Positions 50,614-57,555 of a stretch of 57,555 bases of DNA are shown here, piece by piece. The stretch is from Pseudomonadota bacterium (lineage in GTDB: Bacteria; Pseudomonadota; Gammaproteobacteria; Xanthomonadales; Xanthomonadaceae): assembly GCA_023430045.1 (NCBI GenBank), contig JAEZCF010000098.1:1-57555 (forward strand), written 5' to 3'. Position 1 is the first letter of the stretch. Every line of letters starts with the position of its first letter. Below the pieces are notes generated by a model. It ran no database searches, was not told the origin of the DNA, and was given only the letters and a program-made list of their open reading frames with translations. The position numbers and the translations under genes are program-made.

Positions 50614-53600
50614 CCTCGGCCGGCAACGATCACGGCAACGATCCCCACAGCGGTGCCGCGCCCGGAGGCGGTGGTGGCGGTCTGGTGGAATTCGCCACCC
50701 GCCGCCGCGTCACCATCGCCATGTGCACGGTCACCCTGATCCTGTTCGGGTTGATCGCGCTGGGCAGCCTGAAGGTGAACCTGCTGCCGGACCTGAGCTA
50801 TCCCACGCTGACCGTGCGCACCGAATACACCGGTGCGGCGCCGTCGGAGATCGAAACGCTGGTCACCGAACCGGTTGAAGAAGCCGTCGGCGTGGTCAAG
50901 AGCCTGCGCAAGCTGAAATCGATATCGCGCACCGGGCAGAGCGATGTGGTGCTGGAGTTCGCCTGGGGCACCAACATGGACCAGGCCAGCCTGGAAGTGC
51001 GCGACAAGATGGAAGCGCTGAACCTGCCGCTGGAAGCCAAGGCGCCGGTGCTGCTGCGCTTCAATCCATCTACTGAACCGATCATGCGGCTGGTGATCTC
51101 CAGCAAGGACGCGCCGTCCTCGGATGCGGACGCGGTCCGCGAGCTCACCGGCCTGCGCCGCTATGCCGACGAGGACCTCAAGAAGAAGCTTGAACCGGTC
51201 ACCGGCGTGGCAGCGGTGAAGGTGGGCGGTGGCCTGGAGGATGAGATCCAGGTGGACATCGACCAGCAGAAGCTGGCCCAGCTCAACCTGCCCATCGATA
51301 CCGTCATCCAGCGGCTCAAGGAAGAGAACATCAACATCTCCGGTGGACGCCTGGAAGAAGGCTCGCAACGCTTCCTGGTGCGCACCGTCAACCAGTTCGT
51401 CGACCTGGACGAGATCCGCAACCTGCTGATCACCGCGCAGGCATCCAACGGCAGCGCCGCCGATTCGGCGATGGCGCAGATGTTCGCGATCGCTGCCGCC
51501 ACCGGTTCGGATGCGGCCATCGCGGCGGCATCCGCGGCGCAGAGTGCGTCCGGCGGCGGTGGTTCCAGCGTGATCGCCAACGGGGTGCCGGTACGTCTGA
51601 AGGACGTGGCCAGCGTGCGCCAGGGCTACAAGGAACGCGAAGCCATCATCCGCCTCGGTGGCAAGGAGGCGGTGGAACTGGCGATCTACAAGGAAGGCGA
51701 TGCGAACACCGTTGCCACCGCCGAAGCACTGCGCGCGCGGCTGGAGCAGATCAAGGCCACGTTCCCCGCCGATGCCGAACTGACAACCATCGAGGACCAG
51801 TCGCGCTTCATCGAGCATGCCATCAGCGACGTCAAGAAGGACGCCGTGATTGGCGGCGTGCTGGCCATCCTGATCATCTTCCTGTTCCTGCGCGACGGCT
51901 GGAGCACCTTCGTGATCAGTCTGTCGCTGCCGGTGTCGATCATCGCCACGTTCTTCTTCATGGGCCAGTTGGGCCTGAGCCTGAACGTGATGTCGCTGGG
52001 TGGCCTGGCACTGGCCACCGGCCTGGTGGTGGACGATTCCATCGTCGTGCTGGAAAGCATCGCCAAGGCGCGCGAACGTGGCCTGGGCGTGCTGCAGGCG
52101 GCGATCGCCGGGACCCGCGAAGTCAGCATGGCCGTGGTCGCGTCCACACTGACCACCATCGCGGTGTTCCTGCCGCTGGTGTTCGTCGATGGCATCGCCG
52201 GACAGCTGTTCCGCGACCAGGCACTGACCGTGGCGATCGCCATCGCCATTTCGCTGCTGGTGTCGATGACGCTGATCCCGATGCTCAGCTCGCTGAAGGG
52301 CCGGCCGCCGCTGGCCTTTCCCGAAGAACCGGCCAGCTCGCCGTGGCAGCCGGAACACCGCTGGCTGAAGCCGGTAGCCGTTAGTCGCCGTGGCCTCGTC
52401 GCCGGCATGCGCTGGGGCTTCTTCGGCCTGGCCTGGCTGGTGGTGCGCGCCTGGCGCGGTGTGGTGGCGGTGGTCGGCCCGGTGATGCGCAAGGCCAGCG
52501 ACATGGCGATGAAGCCCTACGCCGGAGCCGAACGCGGCTACCTGCGCCTGCTGCCCAGCGCGCTTGCCCATCCCGGCAAGGTGCTGGCCGCCGCCGCGCT
52601 CGCCTTCGTGGCGACCATGGCGATCGTGCCGATGCTGGGCGCCGACCTGATCCCGCAGCTCGCCCAGGATCGCTTCGAAATGACGGTGAAGCTGCCCGCC
52701 GGCACGCCGCTCAAGCAGACCGATGCGCTGGTGCGCGAACTGCAGCTGGAACACGGCGACCCGAAGGCCGCCAGTGGGGAAGGCATCCAGTCGTTGTACG
52801 GCGTCAGCGGCAGCGGCACGCGGCTGGATGCCAGCCCCACCGAAAGCGGTGAAAACATCGGCAATCTGACCGTGGTGATGGCCGGTGGCGGCGATGCGCG
52901 GACCGAAGCGGCCATCACCGAGCGGCTGCGCGGCACCATGGCATCGCATGCCGGCGTGCAGGTCGATTTCGCGCGGCCGGCGTTGTTCAGCTTCTCCACG
53001 CCGCTGGAAATCGAGCTGCGCGGCCAGGACATGGCGTCGCTGGAACAGGCCGGCCAGCGCCTGGCAGCGATGCTGCGTGGCAATCCGCACTATGCCGACG
53101 TCAAATCCACGGTGGAGGAAGGTTTCCCGGAAGTGCAGATCCGCTTCGACCAGGAACGCGCCGGTGCGCTGGGACTGACCACCCGGCAGATCGCCGACGT
53201 GGTGGTGAAGAAGGTGCGCGGTGATGTTGCCACCCGCTACAGCTTCCGCGATCGCAAGATCGATGTGCTGGTTCGGGCCCAGGAAGGCGACCGGGCCAGC
53301 GTGGACAGCATCCGCCGGCTGATCGTCAATCCGGGCAGCGCGCGGCCGGTGACGCTGGATGCGGTCGCCGACGTGGTCGCCACCACCGGCCCGAGCGAGA
53401 TCCATCGTGCCGACCAGACGCGGGTGGCGGTGGTATCGGCCAACCTGCGCGATATCGATCTCGGCGCGGCCATGCGCGAAGTGCAGGCCATGGTGGCCGA
53501 ACAGCCGCTGGGCGCGGCGGTGGGCATGCACATCGGTGGGCAGGGTGAGGAACTGGCCGAGTCGGCACGTTCGTTGATCTTCGCGTTCGGCCTGGCCATC

Positions 53601-54143
53601 TTCCTGGTCTACCTGGTGATGGCCTCGCAGTTCGAATCACTGCTGCATCCGTTCGTCATCCTGTTCACCATTCCGCTGGCGCTGGTGGGCGCGGTGCTGG
53701 CGCTGCTGCTGAGCGGCAAGCCCATTTCGGTGGTGGTGTTCATCGGCCTCATCCTGCTGGTCGGGCTGGTCACCAAGAACGCGATCATCCTGATCGACAA
53801 GGTCAACCAGCTGCGCGAGGCCGGCGTGGCCAAGCACGAAGCCCTGGTGGAAGGTGCGCGTTCACGCCTGCGGCCGATCATCATGACCACCCTGTGCACG
53901 CTGTTCGGCTTCCTGCCGCTTGCCGTGGCGATGGGCGAGGGTGCGGAAGTGCGTGCACCGATGGCGATCACTGTGATCGGCGGCCTGCTGGTGTCCACCC
54001 TGCTGACCCTGCTGGTGATTCCGGTGGTGTACGACCTGATGGACCGTAAGGGCGATGCCTACTATCGGCAGCGCGGCCGCACGCTGCATGCCGGCACCGA
54101 GGATGGCATGGCTGCCGGCCACCCGGCGGAGGAACCGGCATGA
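50610..54143 (+). CDS. RND efflux permease 1 (HAE1-like, enlarged)
   Basis: 1177 aa, over 100 residues longer than AcrB. Typical start after a Gly-rich cytoplasmic tail (GLVEFATRRRVTIAMCTVTLI); proton-relay DD at 475-476 (VVDDSIVVLES) and Lys 1056 (TKNAIILID) are kept. Two insertions: an Ala/Ser/Gly-rich segment at about 275-320 in the first porter domain and an extra hydrophobic/basic segment at about 565-650 between helices 6 and 7. Substrates unknown. Coupled by ATGA overlaps to both neighbours. Confidence 0.93.
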   Translation: MTSAGNDHGNDPHSGAAPGGGGGGLVEFATRRRVTIAMCTVTLILFGLIALGSLKVNLLPDLSYPTLTVRTEYTGAAPSEIETLVTEPVEEAVGVVKSLRKLKSISRTGQSDVVLEFAWGTNMDQASLEVRDKMEALNLPLEAKAPVLLRFNPSTEPIMRLVISSKDAPSSDADAVRELTGLRRYADEDLKKKLEPVTGVAAVKVGGGLEDEIQVDIDQQKLAQLNLPIDTVIQRLKEENINISGGRLEEGSQRFLVRTVNQFVDLDEIRNLLITAQASNGSAADSAMAQMFAIAAATGSDAAIAAASAAQSASGGGGSSVIANGVPVRLKDVASVRQGYKEREAIIRLGGKEAVELAIYKEGDANTVATAEALRARLEQIKATFPADAELTTIEDQSRFIEHAISDVKKDAVIGGVLAILIIFLFLRDGWSTFVISLSLPVSIIATFFFMGQLGLSLNVMSLGGLALATGLVVDDSIVVLESIAKARERGLGVLQAAIAGTREVSMAVVASTLTTIAVFLPLVFVDGIAGQLFRDQALTVAIAIAISLLVSMTLIPMLSSLKGRPPLAFPEEPASSPWQPEHRWLKPVAVSRRGLVAGMRWGFFGLAWLVVRAWRGVVAVVGPVMRKASDMAMKPYAGAERGYLRLLPSALAHPGKVLAAAALAFVATMAIVPMLGADLIPQLAQDRFEMTVKLPAGTPLKQTDALVRELQLEHGDPKAASGEGIQSLYGVSGSGTRLDASPTESGENIGNLTVVMAGGGDARTEAAITERLRGTMASHAGVQVDFARPALFSFSTPLEIELRGQDMASLEQAGQRLAAMLRGNPHYADVKSTVEEGFPEVQIRFDQERAGALGLTTRQIADVVVKKVRGDVATRYSFRDRKIDVLVRAQEGDRASVDSIRRLIVNPGSARPVTLDAVADVVATTGPSEIHRADQTRVAVVSANLRDIDLGAAMREVQAMVAEQPLGAAVGMHIGGQGEELAESARSLIFAFGLAIFLVYLVMASQFESLLHPFVILFTIPLALVGAVLALLLSGKPISVVVFIGLILLVGLVTKNAIILIDKVNQLREAGVAKHEALVEGARSRLRPIIMTTLCTLFGFLPLAVAMGEGAEVRAPMAITVIGGLLVSTLLTLLVIPVVYDLMDRKGDAYYRQRGRTLHAGTEDGMAAGHPAEEPA

Positions 54144-57100
54144 GCATCGCCGAGTTCTCCATCCGCCGGCCGGTCACTACCATCATGTGCTTCATCTCGC
54201 TGGTGGTGGTGGGGCTGATCGCCTCGTTCCGGCTGCCACTGGAAGCGTTGCCGGACATCACCGCACCGTTCCTGTTCGTGCAGATTCCGTACACCGGGTC
54301 CACGCCCGAAGAGGTCGAGCGCACCATCATCCGCCCGGTGGAAGAAAGCCTGGCGACGATGACCGGCATCAAGCGCATGCGTTCTTCGGCCACATCGGAA
54401 AGCGCCGGCATCTTCATCGAATTCAGCGACTGGGACCGCGACATCGCCATCGCCGCGTCCGATGCGCGCGAGCGTATCGATGCCATCCGCAGCGACCTGC
54501 CCGACGACCTGCAGCGCTACAACGTGTTCAAGTGGTCCAGCAGTGACGAGCCGGTATTGAAGGTACGCCTGGCCAGCAGTGCCGACCTGACCGGCGCCTA
54601 CGACATGCTCGACCGTGAGTTCAAACGGCGCATCGAGCGTATCCCCGGAGTGGCGCGCGTGGAGATTTCCGGCGCGCCACCGAACGAGGTGGAGATCGCC
54701 ATCGATCCCAACCGGCTCAATGCCCATGGACTGAGCATCAACGAGCTCAGCGAGCGGCTGCGCACCCTGAATTTCTCGCTGTCGGCTGGTCAGATCGACG
54801 ACCATGGCCAGCGCGTGCGCATCCAGCCGGTGGGCGAGATCACCGACCTGCAGGAACTGCGCGACCTGGTGATCAACGCCAAGGGCCTGCGCCTGGGCGA
54901 TATCGCCGACGTGCGGTTGAAGCCCACGCGCATGAACTATGGGCGCCGCCTGGATGGCAATCCGGCCATCGGCCTGGACGTGTTCAAGGAACGCAGCGCC
55001 AACCTGGTGGACGTATCGCGGGCGGCACTGGCCGAAGTCGAGGCGATCCGCGCACAGCCGAACATGCGCGATGTGCAGGTCAAGGTGATCGACAACCAGG
55101 GCAAGGCGGTGACGTCCTCGCTGCTGGAACTGGCCGAAGCCGGCGGCGTGGGCCTGATCCTGTCGGTGACCGTGCTGTTCTTCTTCCTGCGTCACTGGCC
55201 GTCCACCCTGATGGTGACCCTGGCCATTCCGATCTGTTTCGTCATCACCCTCGGCTTCATGTACTTCGCCGGGGTGACGCTGAACATCCTGACCATGATG
55301 GGCCTGCTGCTGGCGGTGGGCATGCTGGTGGACAACGCCGTGGTGGTGGTGGAAAGCATCTACCAGGAGCGCGAACGGATGCCGGACCAGCCACGGCTGG
55401 CGTCGATCATCGGCACCCGCAACGTGGCCATCGCACTCAGTGCCGGCACGCTGTGCCACTGCATCGTGTTCGTGCCGAACCTGTTCGGCGAAACCAACAA
55501 CATCAGCATCTTCATGGCGCAGATCGCCATCACCATCTCGGTGTCACTGCTGGCGTCCTGGCTGGTGGCGGTCAGCCTGATCCCGATGCTTTCCGCACGC
55601 ATGCAGACGCCGAAGCTGGTGCATTCGCAGACCGGCGCCATCGCGCGGCTGCAGCGACGCTATGCCACGCTGCTGGACTGGTCGCTGCGCCACCGTGGCT
55701 GGAGCCTGCTGGGCATCCTGCTGGTTGTCCTGGCCAGCCTGGTGCCGATGAAACTCACGAAGATCGACATGTTCGGCGGCGAGGGTGGCCAGGACATCTA
55801 CATCGGCTACATGTGGAAAGGCGCCTATACCTACCGGCAGATGTCCGAGGAAATACAGCGGGTGGAGACATGGCTGGATGCCAATCGCGAACGGCTGCAC
55901 ATCAACCAGGTGTATTCCTGGTACAGCGAGGAGGAGGGCAGCTCCACCACCGTCACCCTGGACGCGGCGCATGCCAAGGGCATCAAGTCCATCCAGGAGG
56001 AACTGCGCAAGGGTCTGCCGAAATCGGCGCGTGCCGATTATTTTGTCGGCAACCAGGGCGGCGATTCGGGCGGCAACCAGGGCGTGCAGGTGCAGTTGGT
56101 GGGCGATTCCAGCACGATGCTGCAGGAAATCGGCCAGGAAGTACTGCCGCTGCTGGCGCAGCGCAAGGAACTGCGCGACGTGCGCATCGACAACGGCGAG
56201 AAGGGCAGTGAGCTGGCGATCAGGGTGGATCGCGAGCGTGCCGCGGCGTTCGGTTTCAATGCCGAGCAGGTGGCCAGCTTCGTCGGCCTGGCGTTGCGCG
56301 GGGCGCCCCTGCGCGAGTTCCGTCGCGGCGACAATGAAGTGCCGGTGTGGGTGCGTTTTGCAGGCGCCGAACAGAGCACGCCGGAAGACCTGGATGGCTT
56401 CAGCGTGCGCACCGGCGATGGTCGCACCGTACCGCTGCTGAGCCTGGTGTCGGTGGAAATGAAATCCTCGGCCACGCAGATCGGCCGTACCAACCGCCAG
56501 ACCACGTTGACCATCAAGGCCGGCCTGGCCGAGAAGGTCACTGCACCGGAGGCCCGCAAGGCGATGGAAGCCGTGCTCAAGCCGATGAACTTCCCGGCCG
56601 GCTACAGCTTCACCTTCGATGGTGGCGATTACGGGGATGACGGCGAAGCGATGCAGCAGATGATGTTCAACCTGCTGATCGCGCTGCTGATGATCTACGT
56701 GGTGATGGCTGCGGTATTCGAGTCGCTGTTGTTCCCCGCGGCGATCATGAGCGGCGTGGTGTTCTCGATCTTCGGCGTGTTCTGGCTGTTCTGGATCACC
56801 GGCACCTCGTTCGGGATCATGTCCTTCATCGGCATCCTGGTGTTGATGGGCGTGGTGGTGAACAACGGCATCGTGATGATCGAGCACATCAACAACCTGC
56901 GCCGCCGTGGCATGCCGCGTACGCAGGCGTTGGTGGAGGGTTCGCGCGAACGCCTGCGGCCGATCATGATGACGATGGGCACGGCGATCCTGGCCATGGT
57001 GCCGATCTCGTTGACGGACACGCAGATGTTCGGCGACGGCCCGCCGTACTTCCCGATGGCCCGTGCCATCGCCGGTGGCCTGGCGTTCTCCACGGTGGTC

Positions 57101-57226
57101 AGCCTGCTGTTCCTGCCGACCATCTATGCCGTGCTGGATGATGCCCGCAACGCCGTCAGTCACCTGATCGGCAAGGCCCGCGGGCGCGGCGTGGAAACGC
57201 CGGTGACACCCCTCCAGGAGCGGTAG
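54140..57226 (+). CDS. RND efflux permease 2 (atypical proton-relay residues)
   Basis: 1028 aa, normal RND length: MSIAEFSIRRPVTTIMCFISLVVVG, two porter domains, 12 helices. The helix-4 pair is Asp398-Asn399 (LVDNAVVVVES) where AcrB has DD, and the helix-10 position of AcrB Lys940 reads VNNGIVMIEH (Asn). It may rely on a different proton path or on pairing with permease 1. Its TAG stop (57224-57226) comes from a SMAG GTAG head. Confidence 0.93.
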   Translation: MSIAEFSIRRPVTTIMCFISLVVVGLIASFRLPLEALPDITAPFLFVQIPYTGSTPEEVERTIIRPVEESLATMTGIKRMRSSATSESAGIFIEFSDWDRDIAIAASDARERIDAIRSDLPDDLQRYNVFKWSSSDEPVLKVRLASSADLTGAYDMLDREFKRRIERIPGVARVEISGAPPNEVEIAIDPNRLNAHGLSINELSERLRTLNFSLSAGQIDDHGQRVRIQPVGEITDLQELRDLVINAKGLRLGDIADVRLKPTRMNYGRRLDGNPAIGLDVFKERSANLVDVSRAALAEVEAIRAQPNMRDVQVKVIDNQGKAVTSSLLELAEAGGVGLILSVTVLFFFLRHWPSTLMVTLAIPICFVITLGFMYFAGVTLNILTMMGLLLAVGMLVDNAVVVVESIYQERERMPDQPRLASIIGTRNVAIALSAGTLCHCIVFVPNLFGETNNISIFMAQIAITISVSLLASWLVAVSLIPMLSARMQTPKLVHSQTGAIARLQRRYATLLDWSLRHRGWSLLGILLVVLASLVPMKLTKIDMFGGEGGQDIYIGYMWKGAYTYRQMSEEIQRVETWLDANRERLHINQVYSWYSEEEGSSTTVTLDAAHAKGIKSIQEELRKGLPKSARADYFVGNQGGDSGGNQGVQVQLVGDSSTMLQEIGQEVLPLLAQRKELRDVRIDNGEKGSELAIRVDRERAAAFGFNAEQVASFVGLALRGAPLREFRRGDNEVPVWVRFAGAEQSTPEDLDGFSVRTGDGRTVPLLSLVSVEMKSSATQIGRTNRQTTLTIKAGLAEKVTAPEARKAMEAVLKPMNFPAGYSFTFDGGDYGDDGEAMQQMMFNLLIALLMIYVVMAAVFESLLFPAAIMSGVVFSIFGVFWLFWITGTSFGIMSFIGILVLMGVVVNNGIVMIEHINNLRRRGMPRTQALVEGSRERLRPIMMTMGTAILAMVPISLTDTQMFGDGPPYFPMARAIAGGLAFSTVVSLLFLPTIYAVLDDARNAVSHLIGKARGRGVETPVTPLQER

Positions 57227-57525
57227 AGCCGACCCATGGTCGGCTGAACACCAAGGAAGGAACAGCCCGGCAGAGATCCGGTAGAGCCGACCCATGGTCG
57301 GCTGGGCAGGGGGCAGTGACGACCAGCGGTCGTCACCCACCAGGAAAAGGAGCATCGCGGTGGTGATACGGGAGAGCCGACCCATGGTCGGCTGGGCAGG
57401 GGCAGTGACGAACAACGGTCGTCACCCACCAGCCTCAGCATCAGCTTGGCGGAGATCCGGTAGAGCCGACCCATGGTCGGCTGGACAGGAGGGCAGTGAC
57501 GACCAGCGGTCGTCACCCACCAGCA
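57223..57525 (+). repeat. SMAG/GTGACGACC composite tandem array
   Basis: A SMAG at 57223-57245, then three successive dimers of SMAG plus GTGACG palindrome: SMAG at 57281, 57371 (head GGAG) and 57460; GTGACG copies at 57316, 57405 and 57496. The dimer repeats every 89-91 bp. No gene is seen from 57227 to the window end. Confidence 0.9.
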
Positions 57526-57555
57526 ACAGGAGCAGCCCGACGTCGTGAACCGCAC

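Noticed and set aside
50439..53531. A 1030-codon open frame on the minus strand opposite the RND permease
   Set aside because: Same shadow effect: His/Arg/Gln-rich translation, no start context, and the plus-strand permease is clear.
49447..57226. Assigning the RND operon to a named Stenotrophomonas pump (for example SmeIJK, which also has two permeases)
   Set aside because: The arrangement is similar, but I cannot confirm identity from memory of the sequences, so no gene names are given.

Overview
The window is GC-rich chromosomal DNA from a member of the Xanthomonadaceae, almost certainly Stenotrophomonas (S. maltophilia complex). The main reason is the dozens of short palindromes headed by GTAG (GTAGAGCCGGGC..., GTAGAGCCGACC...), which match the SMAG (Stenotrophomonas maltophilia GTAG) REP family. 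The gene sets also fit: hrcA-grpE-dnaK-dnaJ, divergent bamE/fur, queA-tgt-yajC-secD-secF, FabV-type enoyl reductase, and a FimX-like protein. The species is inferred, not proven.

Layout. 1-4.8 kb: an SDR oxidoreductase and a NodT-type outer-membrane efflux lipoprotein (probably the end of an operon starting outside the window), a secreted endonuclease/exonuclease/phosphatase-fold protein, and several small membrane or secreted proteins. 4.9-7.7 kb: a less GC-rich patch with two small secreted-protein genes, the first frameshifted at a G6 run, directly beside the 3' end of tmRNA (ssrA); then a membrane protein and smpB. 7.7-16.5 kb: housekeeping genes ratA, rnfH, bamE/fur, recN and the heat-shock operon, with two sigma-32-like promoters. 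16.5-22.9 kb: pdxY-tyrA, a small hypothetical, YigZ/ABC exporter, and an ECF sigma/anti-sigma pair. 23-28 kb: a tandem-GAF GGDEF-EAL protein, a LOG-family hydrolase bracketed by two near-identical long palindromes, and a class III aminotransferase. 28.4-36 kb: queA-tgt (queuosine tRNA modification), yajC-secD-secF (export) and fabV. 36-49 kb: fimX, a HI0933-type flavoprotein, yaeQ, a pseudouridine synthase, cspA, a GST, selO, apt, dbpA/uup and two c-type cytochromes. 49.4-57.2 kb: a three-gene RND efflux operon with one membrane-fusion lipoprotein and two different RND pumps.

Functional links: trans-translation (ssrA + smpB) sits in one 2-kb block; protein quality control is grouped as recN/hrcA/grpE/dnaK/dnaJ; queA and tgt act in successive steps of queuosine synthesis; YajC-SecD-SecF form one export complex; two c-di-GMP proteins are present, one apparently catalytic (GGDEF-EAL) and one degenerate (FimX-like receptor).

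Most interesting non-coding signal: three copies (29464-29568, 29732-29836, 34543-34648) of a 105-106-nt element with 26-bp inverted arms that differ between copies but stay complementary within each copy, around a strongly conserved 53-54-nt core. This looks like a structured RNA/DNA element maintained by compensatory change. I do not recognise it as a described family. No prophage, IS transposase, CRISPR array, rRNA or classical tRNA was seen.
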